Shown: piece by piece, positions 11,200 to 18,752 of the stretch | How positions within the stretch are numbered: position 1 is the stretch's first letter | Layout of the letters: every line of letters begins with the position of its first letter | Origin: Homoserinimonas aerilata | Lineage (GTDB): Bacteria; Actinomycetota; Actinomycetes; Actinomycetales; Microbacteriaceae | NCBI RefSeq assembly: GCF_006716125.1 | Contig: NZ_VFOM01000001.1 | Coordinates: 1,116,001-1,180,000 of the forward strand | DNA: 64,000 nt | Direction: 5' to 3' | The notes under the pieces: generated by a model | Told to the model about the DNA's origin: nothing | Seen by the model: the letters and a program-made list of their open reading frames with translations, nothing else | Database searches by the model: none | Program-made: the position numbers and the translations under genes

Positions 11200-12646
11200 T
11201 CCGAAGGGATTCTTGAAGACCCGTTCGAGGGAGCTTCCTGCGCGTCGCCCCGTGGAGCTCAGACTCATGGACTGGAAAGAGGTCTATGAGCAGGGTGATG
11301 CCGCGACCCTCCGACGCCAGGCGGGTCGTTGCATGGACTGCGGCGTTCCGTTCTGTCATCAGGGCTGCCCCCTCGGAAACCTGATCCCCGAGTGGAACGA
11401 TCTCATGCGTCGTGGCGAGGGCCAGCAGGCGGTCGAGCGCTTGCATGCGACGAACAACTTTCCCGAGTTCACGGGTCGGCTGTGCCCCGCCCCGTGTGAG
11501 AGTTCCTGTGTGCTCGGCATCAGCCAGCCGCCCGTCACGATCAAGCAGGTCGAGGTGTCGATCATCGACCAGGCCTGGGCCAACGACTGGGTCGTGCCGC
11601 ACCCGCCCGAGCGACTCACGGGCAAGACCGTCGCCGTCGTCGGCTCGGGCCCTGCCGGCCTCGCCGCTGCCCAGCAGCTCACCCGCGCCGGGCACACTGT
11701 CGCCGTCTTCGAGCGCGACGACCGTATCGGGGGCCTGCTCCGCTATGGCATCCCGGACTTCAAGATGGAGAAGAAGGTGCTCGACCAGCGGCTCAAGCAG
11801 ATGCAGGCTGAGGGCACCCGCTTCCGTGCCGGTGTGAACATCGGCGTCGACATCGGCTGGGGCGAGCTGCGGGAACGCTACGACGCGGTGGTCATTGCCA
11901 CAGGGGCGACCGTTCCGCGCGATCTCCCCATCCCGGGCCGCGACTTCGCAGGCGTGCATTTCGCGATGGAGTATCTGGTCGAGCAGAACAGGGTCGGCGC
12001 CGGCGATCGAGTCGTCGACCAGATCACGGCCGAGGGCAAGCATGTCGTCGTGCTGGGCGGTGGCGACACAGGTGCAGACTGCATCGGCACAGCGCACCGT
12101 CAGAACGCGCTCTCGGTCACGAACCTCGCGATCGGCACGCAGCCGCCCAGCGAGCGGCCGGAGCACCAGCCCTGGCCGACCGCGCCGACTCTCTTCGAGG
12201 TGCAGAGCGCCCACGAGGAGGGTGGCGAGCGGGCCTTCCTCGCTTCGACCGTCGAGTTCCTGTCGAACGAGGTCGGAGAGGTGCGGGCCATCCGTGTCGC
12301 GGAGACCGAGTACGTCGATGGCCGTCGCGTGCCGAAGTCGGGAACGGAGCGGGAGATCCCTGCGGATCTCGTGCTCCTCGCACTCGGCTTCACGGGTGCC
12401 GAGAGCCAGGATCTGGAGGGGCAGCTCGAGCTGCAGTTCGACCGCGGTACCCCGGTTCGCGGCTCGACCTACGAGACCGAGCAGTCGGGTGTCTTCGTGG
12501 CTGGCGATGCCGGCCGCGGTCAGTCCCTGATCGTCTGGGCGATCGCGGAGGGCCGCGCTGTGGCCTCCGAGGTCGACCGCTTCCTTGAGGGGGAGACGCT
12601 GCTTCCCGCCCCGGTCCGTCCGACGGATCGACCGATATCGCTGTGA
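11192..12646 (+). CDS. gltD: Glutamate synthase, small subunit
   Basis: GltD oxidises NADPH and passes electrons through FAD and two 4Fe-4S clusters to GltB. The 484-residue product has the N-terminal cluster-binding cysteines ([17 protein letters not shown] and CPAPCESSC), an FAD-binding [14 protein letters not shown] at about residue 148 and an NADPH-binding [13 protein letters not shown] near residue 285. The C-terminal [12 protein letters not shown] closes the FAD site. GTG 11192 is preceded by GGAGGTG at 11181-11187 and overlaps the end of gltB by 8 nt. A stem-loop terminator follows. Confidence 0.97.
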   Translation: MADPKGFLKTRSRELPARRPVELRLMDWKEVYEQGDAATLRRQAGRCMDCGVPFCHQGCPLGNLIPEWNDLMRRGEGQQAVERLHATNNFPEFTGRLCPAPCESSCVLGISQPPVTIKQVEVSIIDQAWANDWVVPHPPERLTGKTVAVVGSGPAGLAAAQQLTRAGHTVAVFERDDRIGGLLRYGIPDFKMEKKVLDQRLKQMQAEGTRFRAGVNIGVDIGWGELRERYDAVVIATGATVPRDLPIPGRDFAGVHFAMEYLVEQNRVGAGDRVVDQITAEGKHVVVLGGGDTGADCIGTAHRQNALSVTNLAIGTQPPSERPEHQPWPTAPTLFEVQSAHEEGGERAFLASTVEFLSNEVGEVRAIRVAETEYVDGRRVPKSGTEREIPADLVLLALGFTGAESQDLEGQLELQFDRGTPVRGSTYETEQSGVFVAGDAGRGQSLIVWAIAEGRAVASEVDRFLEGETLLPAPVRPTDRPISL

Positions 12647-12657
12647 CCGCCAGAATG

Positions 12658-12690
12658 GATGCCGTGGGCCGGTTTGCCGACCACGGCATC
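12658..12690 (+). terminator. Stem-loop after gltD
   Basis: A perfect 10-bp stem, GATGCCGTGG pairing with CCACGGCATC, with a 13-nt loop, starts 11 nt after the gltD stop. There is no T-tract, as is common for actinobacterial terminators. Confidence 0.65.
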
Positions 12691-12698
12691 CTGACCCC

Positions 12699-12704
12699 TA
12701 GGCT
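12699..12704 (+). promoter_or_regulatory. Candidate -10 box (TAGGCT) for pyk
   Basis: TAGGCT lies between the gltD terminator and pyk ATG 12750, giving a 5' leader of about 38-40 nt. It has the same sequence as the boxes before pdtaR, polA and the DUF885 gene. No clear -35 is visible. Confidence 0.4.
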
Positions 12705-12749
12705 GTTCCCTAGCCGACTAATTTCGTCGGATCCGACAGAAAGATGTGA

Positions 12750-14204
12750 ATGAGACGCGCAAAGATTGTCGCCACACTTGGACCGGCGACGTCCAGCTAC
12801 GAAGACATTCGGGCCATCATCGAAGCAGGTGTTGATGTCGCTCGTATGAATCTGAGCCACGGCAGCTACGCCGTGCACGAGGAGATCTACGAAAAGGTAC
12901 GCAAGGCGGCGGATGCCGTCGGCAAGCCGGTCGCCGTTCTGGTCGACCTGCAGGGCCCCAAGATCCGACTCGCCAAGTTCTCCAACGGCCCCCACTTCCT
13001 TGAGGTCGGCGACATCTTCAAGATCACGACCGACGAGGTCGAGGGCACCAAGGAGATCTGCGGCACCACCTACAAGGGCCTCCCGGGCGATGTGAAGCCG
13101 GGCGATACCCTGCTGATCGACGACGGCCGCGTGAAGCTTCGCGCGATCTCCTCCGATGGCACCACGGTGACGACTGAGACCGTCGTCGCTGGCAATGTCT
13201 CCAACAACAAGGGCATCAACCTACCCGGTGTCGCTGTGAACGTTCCGGCGCTGTCCGAGAAGGATGAGGATGACCTGCGCTGGGGCCTCAAGCTGGGCGC
13301 CGACTACATCGCCCTCTCCTTCGTGCGCAATGCGGAGGATGTCGTGCGCGTGCACGAGATCATGGACGAGGAGGGCATCCGCCTTCCCGTGATCGCCAAG
13401 ATCGAGAAGCCGCAGGCGGTCGACAACCTCGAGGGCATCATCGACGCCTTCGACGGCATCATGGTCGCTCGCGGTGATCTGGGTGTCGAGCTTCCGCTCG
13501 AGCAGGTGCCGATCGTGCAGAAGCACGCTGTCGAGCTGTGTCGCCGCATGGCGAAGCCGGTCATTGTGGCCACGCAGATGCTTGAGTCGATGATCTCGAG
13601 CCCGATCCCGACCCGCGCCGAGACATCGGATGTCGCGAACGCGGTTCTCGACGGTGCGGATGCGGTCATGCTGAGCGGTGAGACCAGCGTCGGCGAGTAT
13701 CCCGTCGTGACGGTTCAGACGATGGCCCGCATCATCAGCTCGACTGAGGAGCACGGCCTCGACCGGGTTCCGCCGCTCGGCACGAAGCCGCGCACCCAGG
13801 GCGGCGCGATCACCCTCGCTGCGGCCGAGGTCGCCGAGTTCGTGGGGGCGAAGTTCTTGTGCGTGTTCACCGAGTCTGGTGACTCGGTGCGGCGCATGAC
13901 CCGCCTGCGCAACGGCATCCCGATCCTGGGCTTCACACCATCGGCCAACATCCTGCGTCGCATGTCGCTCAGCTGGGGTGTGCAGAGCTTCCTCGTCGAC
14001 CGGGTGAAGCACACCGACTCGATGTTCAAGCAGGTCGATGAGATTCTGCTGGCGAACGGGCTTGCTGAGGAGGGCGACAAGGTCATCGTGATCTCCGGTT
14101 CCCCTCCCGGAATCGCGGGCTCGACGAACGACCTGCGCGTGCACAGCGTGGGCGACGCGAAGAACGCGGCGGCACCCGTGTGGGCGGCGAAGGACTCGAA
14201 GTAG
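12750..14204 (+). CDS. pyk: Pyruvate kinase
   Basis: Pyruvate kinase makes pyruvate and ATP from phosphoenolpyruvate and ADP, the last glycolytic step. The 484-residue product shows RMNLSHG, the catalytic-lysine region IAKIEKPQAVDN, the Mg/K site DGIMVARGDLGVELP, ATQMLESM and the C-terminal allosteric domain ending VWAAKDSK. It stands alone between its own promoter and terminator. Its last ~420 bases (13786-14204) recur in degraded form at 15665-15987. This copy is intact and should be the functional one. ATG 12750 follows a short GAAAG purine stretch. Confidence 0.97.
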   Translation: MRRAKIVATLGPATSSYEDIRAIIEAGVDVARMNLSHGSYAVHEEIYEKVRKAADAVGKPVAVLVDLQGPKIRLAKFSNGPHFLEVGDIFKITTDEVEGTKEICGTTYKGLPGDVKPGDTLLIDDGRVKLRAISSDGTTVTTETVVAGNVSNNKGINLPGVAVNVPALSEKDEDDLRWGLKLGADYIALSFVRNAEDVVRVHEIMDEEGIRLPVIAKIEKPQAVDNLEGIIDAFDGIMVARGDLGVELPLEQVPIVQKHAVELCRRMAKPVIVATQMLESMISSPIPTRAETSDVANAVLDGADAVMLSGETSVGEYPVVTVQTMARIISSTEEHGLDRVPPLGTKPRTQGGAITLAAAEVAEFVGAKFLCVFTESGDSVRRMTRLRNGIPILGFTPSANILRRMSLSWGVQSFLVDRVKHTDSMFKQVDEILLANGLAEEGDKVIVISGSPPGIAGSTNDLRVHSVGDAKNAAAPVWAAKDSK

Positions 14205-14217
14205 CGTTTCTGCGGTC

Positions 14218-14253
14218 GATGGCGTGGCCGGGCTCGTGCCCGGTCACGCCATC
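14218..14253 (+). terminator. Stem-loop after pyk
   Basis: A 16-bp stem (GATGGCGTGGCCGGGC with GCCCGGTCACGCCATC, one G-U pair) has the loop TCGT, beginning 13 nt after the pyk stop. There is no T-tract. It differs in sequence from the terminator that follows the decayed pyk copy at 16.0 kb. Confidence 0.75.
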
Positions 14254-14279
14254 GGCGGCTCAGCGCTGTTACGTTCAGA

Positions 14280-14648
14280 ATGCATAACGAGGTGGCGTCG
14301 GCAACACATTTTGTCCCCATTGCTTATACACTCCCGAGTGTGGATGCACTCGAAACGGTTCATGCCGAGCCTCGTTATCTCGCGGATCACCCCAACTATC
14401 GCGTGAACTTCTGGGAGCGGCCCCGCCCAGGGCAGGCCTGGAATTTGGAGGCGTTCGCACTGACCAAAGTATCGAGCGTCGCCGAGGTTCTGAAGTGGGT
14501 TGACGAGCACGTAGATGGCCGCCGGTTCGAAGTTTTCGCTGAGACGGATGATGAATCTCATCGATCATTCGACAGCCCACGAAGGTCTGGGCTACTCCGA
14601 TTACTGGGTAGTAATCCCAATGACAGCGAGAAACTTGATAAGACTTAG
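14280..14648 (+). CDS. Hypothetical protein, 122 residues
   Basis: I do not recognise the family. The predicted cytosolic protein has no transmembrane segment or signal peptide. The N-terminal half reads like a folded alpha/beta domain (FVPIAYTLPS, VNFWERPRPG, WNLEAFALTKV, VAEVLKWVDEHV, FEVFAETDDE), and the tail SGLLRLLGSNPN is a short amphipathic segment followed by a polar end. The balanced composition and the coherent secondary-structure pattern suggest a real coding region despite the lower GC. ATG 14280 has no clear ribosome-binding site; a TACGTT sequence at 14270-14275 is a possible -10, which would make the transcript nearly leaderless. It stands 27 nt after the pyk terminator, at the left edge of the accessory patch. 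Confidence 0.55.
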   Translation: MHNEVASATHFVPIAYTLPSVDALETVHAEPRYLADHPNYRVNFWERPRPGQAWNLEAFALTKVSSVAEVLKWVDEHVDGRRFEVFAETDDESHRSFDSPRRSGLLRLLGSNPNDSEKLDKT

Positions 14649-14814
14649 GAGGCCTTGGCTAAGTCCCAGTTCCCAGCGCGCGAGCCGCGCCGGATCCAAG
14701 TTTCCCACAAGCCGACTTCGGAAAGGCTGAAGGGGACGTTCCTCCTTCCCATCTCTCCTCGAGCGGACATGAGGCTACTGGCCGGAATAGAACGATCCCA
14801 GCAGGTGTGTGCCG
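14649..14814. other. Non-coding stretch within the accessory patch
   Basis: I see no supported gene here. One short open frame (about 63 codons from 14655) has no ribosome-binding site and no protein-like pattern. Confidence 0.4.
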
Positions 14815-15495
14815 TTACACGGCCAGATCAGAGCGAACAAAGATGACAGCGATGTCTTCACTACTCAGTGTTTCGCGATCTACTGCGACGCGGGCAAGCC
14901 CGCACGCGACTGGCTGAGTGAGACCGAATCCCTTGTTCGTTGCGGGCCCGCTGAGCACATAACCTGGCGGGGGCGCGAGTATACCCTGTGCCCAGCCTTG
15001 AAATACTCCGGGCCCCTCATCGCACGGGACGGCTCTATTGATCTGGAGGGTCTTGTTGCCGGGAATGATGTTCTTCGGAGCTGCGCCCCACTGCTGATAG
15101 TTCGGCGACACCCTTATAAGAGAGTACGAGGCCGTCAAGCTCCCAGGGGCGACGGTACAAGTAAAAACAGCCACGCCGTTTATCGTTCCCGAAACGTGGT
15201 GGGATCCATGTACATACTGAACATTCATAGTGCATCCCATCGACGGTGCCAGCACACTTAACTCTGCTTCTGACAACTCTGGCCCGGCGGCCGGCAAGAC
15301 CGTGAGTTCAAGGCCGTCGGTCGTGAAGAGAGTGCTGCCATCGCCGTTTGGAATGCCTATTATTTTCGAACTTGGTACGGAATCCGCGGTGCCCGACGAG
15401 TAGGAAACCCCCGCACTCGCCGGACCGCCGATGGCAACAACGCTCACCAGCGCAAGCCCGCCTACGATAGTGTTTATCCGGGCACTTCGTTTCAT
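14815..15495 (-). CDS. Putative secreted protein with Sec signal peptide
   Basis: The 226-residue product starts at ATG 15495, preceded on the minus strand by an AAAGAGAGA ribosome-binding site. The N-terminus is a classical Sec signal: MKRSAR, a hydrophobic core to about residue 24, then ASA at 26-28 as likely cleavage site. The mature part of about 198 residues is Gly/Ser/Pro/Val-rich with four cysteines (SMGCTM, VFTCTV, AVPCDEG, VACGLA), enough for two disulfides. There is no lipobox, sortase signal or known catalytic motif, and I do not recognise the family. The gene points back toward pyk and is less GC-rich than the core genes. A perfect 12-bp palindrome lies 30 nt upstream of its start. 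Confidence 0.65.
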   Translation of the reverse strand: MKRSARINTIVGGLALVSVVAIGGPASAGVSYSSGTADSVPSSKIIGIPNGDGSTLFTTDGLELTVLPAAGPELSEAELSVLAPSMGCTMNVQYVHGSHHVSGTINGVAVFTCTVAPGSLTASYSLIRVSPNYQQWGAAPKNIIPGNKTLQINRAVPCDEGPGVFQGWAQGILAPPPGYVLSGPATNKGFGLTQPVACGLARVAVDRETLSSEDIAVIFVRSDLAV

Positions 15496-15524
15496 CACGA
15501 TCTCTCTTTCCGTGAGAAGAATTA

Positions 15525-15536
15525 GTCAATATTGAC
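15525..15536 (-). promoter_or_regulatory. Palindrome GTCAATATTGAC upstream of the secreted-protein gene
   Basis: A perfect 12-bp palindrome lies 30 nt upstream of the minus-strand start at 15495, a reasonable position for an operator or promoter-overlapping site. It is strikingly AT-rich for this genome. The binding factor is unknown. Confidence 0.35.
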
Positions 15537-15664
15537 CCCTCAGCGGATGTACCAACCAATAGACCGCGCCGTCCACCCCCCTCTTTTTGAACTGCCAACG
15601 AGTGGAACTGGTGTTGTTTGGTTAGAGGCCGGTGGCCAAACGTCGCATCCGGACAAGAATTCAT

Positions 15665-15987
15665 AGCCGCGCACCCAGGGCGGCGCCATCACCCTCGCTG
15701 CAGCCGAGGTCGCCGAGTTCGCGGCGGCGAAGTTCTTGTGCATGTTCATCGAGTTGGGTGACCCGGGTGCGCAACGGCATCCCGATCCTGGGCTTCACAG
15801 GGACTCGATGTCCAAGCAGGTCGATGAGATTCTGCTGGCGAACGGGCTTGCTGAGGAGGGCGACAAGGTCATCGTGATCTCCGGTTCCCCTCCCGGAATC
15901 GCGGGCTCGACGAACGATCTGCGCGTGCACAGCGTGGGTGACGCGAAGAACGCCGCTGCTCCCGTGTGGGAGAAGCCCGCGAAGTAG
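15665..15987 (+). pseudogene. Degraded duplicate of the pyk 3' end
   Basis: This segment aligns to pyk 13786-14204 and has no start codon of its own. It carries two internal deletions, 17 nt (after GGTGAC) and 76 nt (after TTCACA). Together they remove 93 nt, so the reading frame is lost between them and restored afterwards. Point differences are scattered through the first ~120 nt, but about 105 consecutive bases (15813-15917) are identical to 14027-14131. The end differs from pyk: it reads VWEKPAK-stop instead of VWAAKDSK-stop. It is followed by its own strong terminator. It could be a tandem-duplication remnant or the original pyk end displaced by an insertion that brought a new 3' end. 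Confidence 0.88.
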
Positions 15988-16001
15988 TCGCGTCTTCAGG
16001 C

Positions 16002-16041
16002 GACGGCGTGAACAGCTTCCGCTGTTCACGCCGTCGTCTTT
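16002..16041 (+). terminator. Strong terminator after the pyk remnant
   Basis: A perfect 15-bp stem (GACGGCGTGAACAGC with GCTGTTCACGCCGTC) has the loop TTCC and is followed by GTCTTTT. Reading the other way, it also lies right at the end of the minus-strand monooxygenase gene, so it may serve both strands. It is the better of the two pyk-type terminators. Confidence 0.85.
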
Positions 16042-17288
16042 TATGCGCGCAGCAGGGTGTCGTCGATGCGTTCGGGCGTGAACCCGCGGCCGACGACACG
16101 GGCGGCGATCCGTCGGAGGAGGGGCAGCACGACCGCTGCGATCGCCCGCTGCCACCATGTCATCGGGTTCGGCAGGAACGCGCCACCGCCGGGCTTCGCG
16201 ATCACCTCGTGCAATCGCATCTGCAGTCTCTGCATGCGCACGACCGCGCGCATCCGTCTGACCTGTATCGCGGTGAGCTGTTGCAGGGTGACACGGCCTT
16301 CGGCGAGGGGGCCGGCGAGGAGGTTCGCCGTGGCCACAGCATCCTGAATGGCGTAGTTCACACCGACACCGAATGCGGGAGACATCGCATGAGCGGCGTC
16401 ACCGATGCAGAGTAGTCCGTCGCGCGCCCAGGTGCCGAGGCGGCCGATCTGCACGGTGAGCAGTTTGACCTCGTCCCAGCTGGCGATTGCCGCAACCTCG
16501 CCGTGCAGCACCGGGGCAACCGTCACGATGCTCTGCCGGAGGGCATCGAGCCCAGCCGCTTGGATGGCGGGGTAGTGGCCTTTGGGGATGAGCATGCCGC
16601 ACTGCAGATAGCCTTCGCGGGGGATGGTGATGAGCGCGGCTTCATCATCGAGGTAGGCGAGGGTGTCGCGCAGCACCTCGGCCGGCCGGCCGGTGCGGAA
16701 CCACAACACATCGACCGCGACGCCGTGGTCTGTATAGGGCAGCTCGGATGCGCGCCGCAGCACCGAATCGCGGCCGTCAGCCGCCACGGTGAGGGCCGCA
16801 CTGATGCTGGTTCGCACGGGGTTGCCCTCCGAGCCGGTGATGGTGGCGTCGCATCCGATGACCGTGTCGCCGTCGAATCTGAGGCCGGTGGCCTCTGCAC
16901 CCATGAGGAGGCGCAGCTTCGGATGCCGTTTGCCCTCCTCCGCGAGCAGTGACAGGAAGTCCCACTGGGGCATGAGCGCGATGCGGCGGTTTCGCCCGCC
17001 GAGGTGGCCGAAGTCGACGGGGGTGAGCCTGTTGCCGTTGACGACGATGTCGAGGGTGCGGATGGAGCTCTGCCGGATGGCGTTGAAACGTTCGGTGAGG
17101 CCGAGCTGGTCGATGAGGTCGAGCGTCGACGGGTGAATGGTGTCACCGCGGAAGTCGCGAAAGAAGTCGACGTGTTTCTCCAGCACGACGGTGTCGATGC
17201 CCGCTCGGGCAAGAAGAAGCCCGAGCATCATGCCGGCGGGGCCGCCTCCGACGATGCAGCAGGTGGTCTCGAGCGTCTCTCCGTCCAT
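16041..17288 (-). CDS. FAD-dependent monooxygenase (UbiH/aromatic hydroxylase type)
   Basis: The 415-residue flavoprotein belongs to the PHBH-like hydroxylase family. The N-terminus has the dinucleotide-binding CCIVGGGPAGMMLGLLLARA, the middle has VAADGRDSVLRRAS (the DG motif) and the C-terminal half has LLCIGDAAHAMSPAFGVG (the GD motif). Such enzymes use NAD(P)H and O2 to hydroxylate aromatic or polyketide substrates; the substrate here cannot be read from sequence. ATG 17288 is preceded by a GGAG-containing ribosome-binding site at suitable spacing; the frame remains open 28 codons further up but without protein-like sequence. It is monocistronic, and its end abuts the terminator at 16002-16041. 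Confidence 0.88.
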   Translation of the reverse strand: MDGETLETTCCIVGGGPAGMMLGLLLARAGIDTVVLEKHVDFFRDFRGDTIHPSTLDLIDQLGLTERFNAIRQSSIRTLDIVVNGNRLTPVDFGHLGGRNRRIALMPQWDFLSLLAEEGKRHPKLRLLMGAEATGLRFDGDTVIGCDATITGSEGNPVRTSISAALTVAADGRDSVLRRASELPYTDHGVAVDVLWFRTGRPAEVLRDTLAYLDDEAALITIPREGYLQCGMLIPKGHYPAIQAAGLDALRQSIVTVAPVLHGEVAAIASWDEVKLLTVQIGRLGTWARDGLLCIGDAAHAMSPAFGVGVNYAIQDAVATANLLAGPLAEGRVTLQQLTAIQVRRMRAVVRMQRLQMRLHEVIAKPGGGAFLPNPMTWWQRAIAAVVLPLLRRIAARVVGRGFTPERIDDTLLRA

Positions 17289-17545
17289 GCGAACTCCGTC
17301 CGTCACCTCAACGGTATTCCGATTCTGTGGCGACGCCAGCAGAATCTGCCGCCCGCTCGCGCTGTGAACCACACGGGCTGCTTTTACGAGGCCGTTCGAA
17401 CCCTGTGCTGGCGATTCTGGTCGACCTTGCCGCTCGCCTGACGTGGGTGTTGCGCGTGGCGGTAGTGCTCGCCAGGCTCCTTGTTATCGATGCTGAGAAT
17501 GTGGTTAAAGGATGATCCATCTCCATCGCGGGAGTAAAGCGTCTG
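17289..17545. other. Intergenic stretch between the monooxygenase and tRNA-Leu
   Basis: The stretch should hold the monooxygenase promoter and the 3' end of the tRNA transcript. I see no supported gene, hairpin terminator or repeat in it. Confidence 0.4.
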
Positions 17546-17628
17546 TGCCGGTGGTGGGGGTCGAACCCACACGTTCTTTCGAACAAAGCATTTTGAGTGC
17601 TCCGCGTCTGCCATTCCGCCACACCGGC
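17546..17628 (-). tRNA. tRNA-Leu (anticodon CAA)
   Basis: The minus strand folds into a class II tRNA of 83 nt. The acceptor GCCGGTG pairs with CACCGGC, with discriminator A. The D-arm region is TGGCGGAATGGCAGACGC. The anticodon stem AGCA/TGCT encloses the loop CTCAAAA, giving anticodon CAA. A long variable arm follows, and the T-arm contains GGTTCGACCC. CCA is not encoded. It reads the UUG leucine codon. Confidence 0.96.
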
Positions 17629-17645
17629 GCACAGTAACGACGTTC

Positions 17646-17660
17646 AGAATACCGTAGGCT
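17646..17660. promoter_or_regulatory. Back-to-back -10 boxes for tRNA-Leu and the response regulator
   Basis: On the minus strand TATTCT (17646-17651) lies 17 nt before the tRNA 5' end at 17628. On the plus strand TAGGCT (17655-17660) lies 7 nt before GTG 17668. The two divergent promoters are separated by only a few bases, so polymerases should compete. The plus-strand geometry predicts a leaderless mRNA. Confidence 0.5.
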
Positions 17661-17667
17661 TTACGAC

Positions 17668-18270
17668 GTGGCAGACCAGGAAACAACACAGGCCCCCCGT
17701 CGCGTCGTCGTAGCGGAGGATGAGTCGCTCATCCGGCTCGACATCGTCGAGACTCTCCGCGACAACGGATTCGACGTCGTCGGCGAGGCTGGCGACGGCG
17801 AAGCGGCAGTCGCGCTCGCAACAGAGTTGCGCCCCGACCTGGTCATCATGGATGTGAAGATGCCGCTCCTCGACGGCATCTCCGCCGCCGAGAGGCTCAC
17901 CAAGAACCACATCGCCCCCGTCGTCCTCCTCACGGCCTTCAGCCAGAAGGAGCTCGTCGAGCGCGCAACCGAGGCCGGCGCGCTGGCCTACGTGGTCAAG
18001 CCCTTCACCCCCAACGACCTGCTGCCGGCGATCGAGATCGCCCTCGCCCGCTACGCGCAGATCATCGCCCTCGAGTCGGAGGTCACCGACCTCGTCGAGC
18101 GGTTTGAGACCCGCAAGCTCGTCGACCGGGCCAAGGGCATCCTGAACGAGAAGATGGGCCTCACCGAGCCGGAGGCGTTCCGCTGGATTCAGAAGGCGTC
18201 GATGGATCGTCGCCTCACCATGCACGACGTCGCCAAGACGATCATCGACCAGTTCGCGCCCAAGAAGTAG
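17668..18270 (+). CDS. pdtaR: ANTAR-domain response regulator (PdtaR-like)
   Basis: A two-component response regulator of 200 residues whose output is RNA binding rather than DNA binding. The receiver domain has the acidic pair ED (18-19), phospho-acceptor D62 in VIMDVKMP, and K111 in YVVKPF. The C-terminal part (about 130-190) is an ANTAR coiled-coil and helix bundle with the typical AKGILNEKMGLTEPEAFRWI. In mycobacteria the orthologue PdtaR (Rv1626), with kinase PdtaS, acts on transcripts by antitermination. No kinase gene is adjacent. There is no ribosome-binding site before GTG 17668; a TAGGCT box 7 nt upstream suggests leaderless expression. The gene converges on the thioesterase with a 6-nt gap. 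Confidence 0.9.
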   Translation: MADQETTQAPRRVVVAEDESLIRLDIVETLRDNGFDVVGEAGDGEAAVALATELRPDLVIMDVKMPLLDGISAAERLTKNHIAPVVLLTAFSQKELVERATEAGALAYVVKPFTPNDLLPAIEIALARYAQIIALESEVTDLVERFETRKLVDRAKGILNEKMGLTEPEAFRWIQKASMDRRLTMHDVAKTIIDQFAPKK

Positions 18271-18276
18271 CGTCTA

Positions 18277-18705
18277 CTACCGCTGGTCGCGGAGCATGTT
18301 CGTCATGCGCACGGTCGACAGGCGGTTGCCGTCGTCATCCGTGATGACGATCTCGTGTGTGGCTAGTGTGCGGCCGAGGCTGATCGAGCGGCACGTTCCC
18401 GTGACCCAGCCCTCCGTCACCGAGCGGCTGTGCGTCGCGTTGATCTCGATGCCGACGGCGTAGCGACCCGGCCCCGCATGGATGGCCGAGGAGATCGAGC
18501 CGAGCGACTCGCCGAGCACGACATGCGCGCCGCCGTGCAGCAGGCCGACCACCTGACGATTGCCTTCGACGGGCATCCGCGCGACCGAGTACTCGGCCGA
18601 GAGCTCGATGAACTCGATGCCCATCCGGCGGGGCAGTTCGCCGCCGCCCGAATCGGCCAGCCGGGCGATGAGCTCGGGGGAGAGGTCGGGCGGGAGCTTC
18701 GTCAT
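18277..18705 (-). CDS. PaaI-family hotdog thioesterase
   Basis: A 142-residue single-hotdog protein. The core has QVVGLLHGGAHVVLGESLGS, in which the HGGA segment and the following acidic residue (here E) correspond to the active site of PaaI/YbgC-like acyl-CoA thioesterases; GIEINATHSRSV and GRTLATHEIVI form the sheet. The substrate is probably an aryl- or acyl-CoA but cannot be assigned. I chose ATG 18705 because AAAGG lies about 6 nt upstream on the minus strand; an ATG six codons further up lacks a site. The gene diverges from polA across a 59-nt region. The pairing with pdtaR and polA is commonly seen in actinobacteria but does not reveal a role. Confidence 0.87.
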   Translation of the reverse strand: MTKLPPDLSPELIARLADSGGGELPRRMGIEFIELSAEYSVARMPVEGNRQVVGLLHGGAHVVLGESLGSISSAIHAGPGRYAVGIEINATHSRSVTEGWVTGTCRSISLGRTLATHEIVITDDDGNRLSTVRMTNMLRDQR

Positions 18706-18752
18706 CGAGGGCCTTTCGTGCATCCTGCGGTCGGCCTGTCAGCGGCCCCCGT

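Larger units (their letters stand above)
14254..15987. other. Accessory patch ending in a degraded repeat of the pyk 3' end
   Basis: This 1.7-kb segment lies between the pyk terminator and the FAD monooxygenase gene. Its codon use and base composition are visibly less GC-rich than the neighbours. It carries one small hypothetical gene, one secreted-protein gene on the opposite strand and, at its right end, a partial pyk copy. No integrase, transposase or terminal inverted repeat is visible, so I call it an insertion or rearrangement scar rather than a defined mobile element. Confidence 0.55.

Noticed and set aside
14655-14846. Short open frame in the accessory patch
   Set aside because: 63 codons with no ribosome-binding site, no secondary-structure pattern, and it overlaps the end of the secreted-protein gene.
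14254-15664. Integrative element or insertion sequence in the accessory patch
   Set aside because: I looked for transposase or integrase motifs, terminal inverted repeats and short target duplications and saw none. Only the duplicated pyk end marks a boundary.
17327-17515. Short hydrophobic open frame between the monooxygenase and tRNA-Leu
   Set aside because: No start signal. The hydrophobic stretch arises from GC-biased codons, and I found no second line of support.
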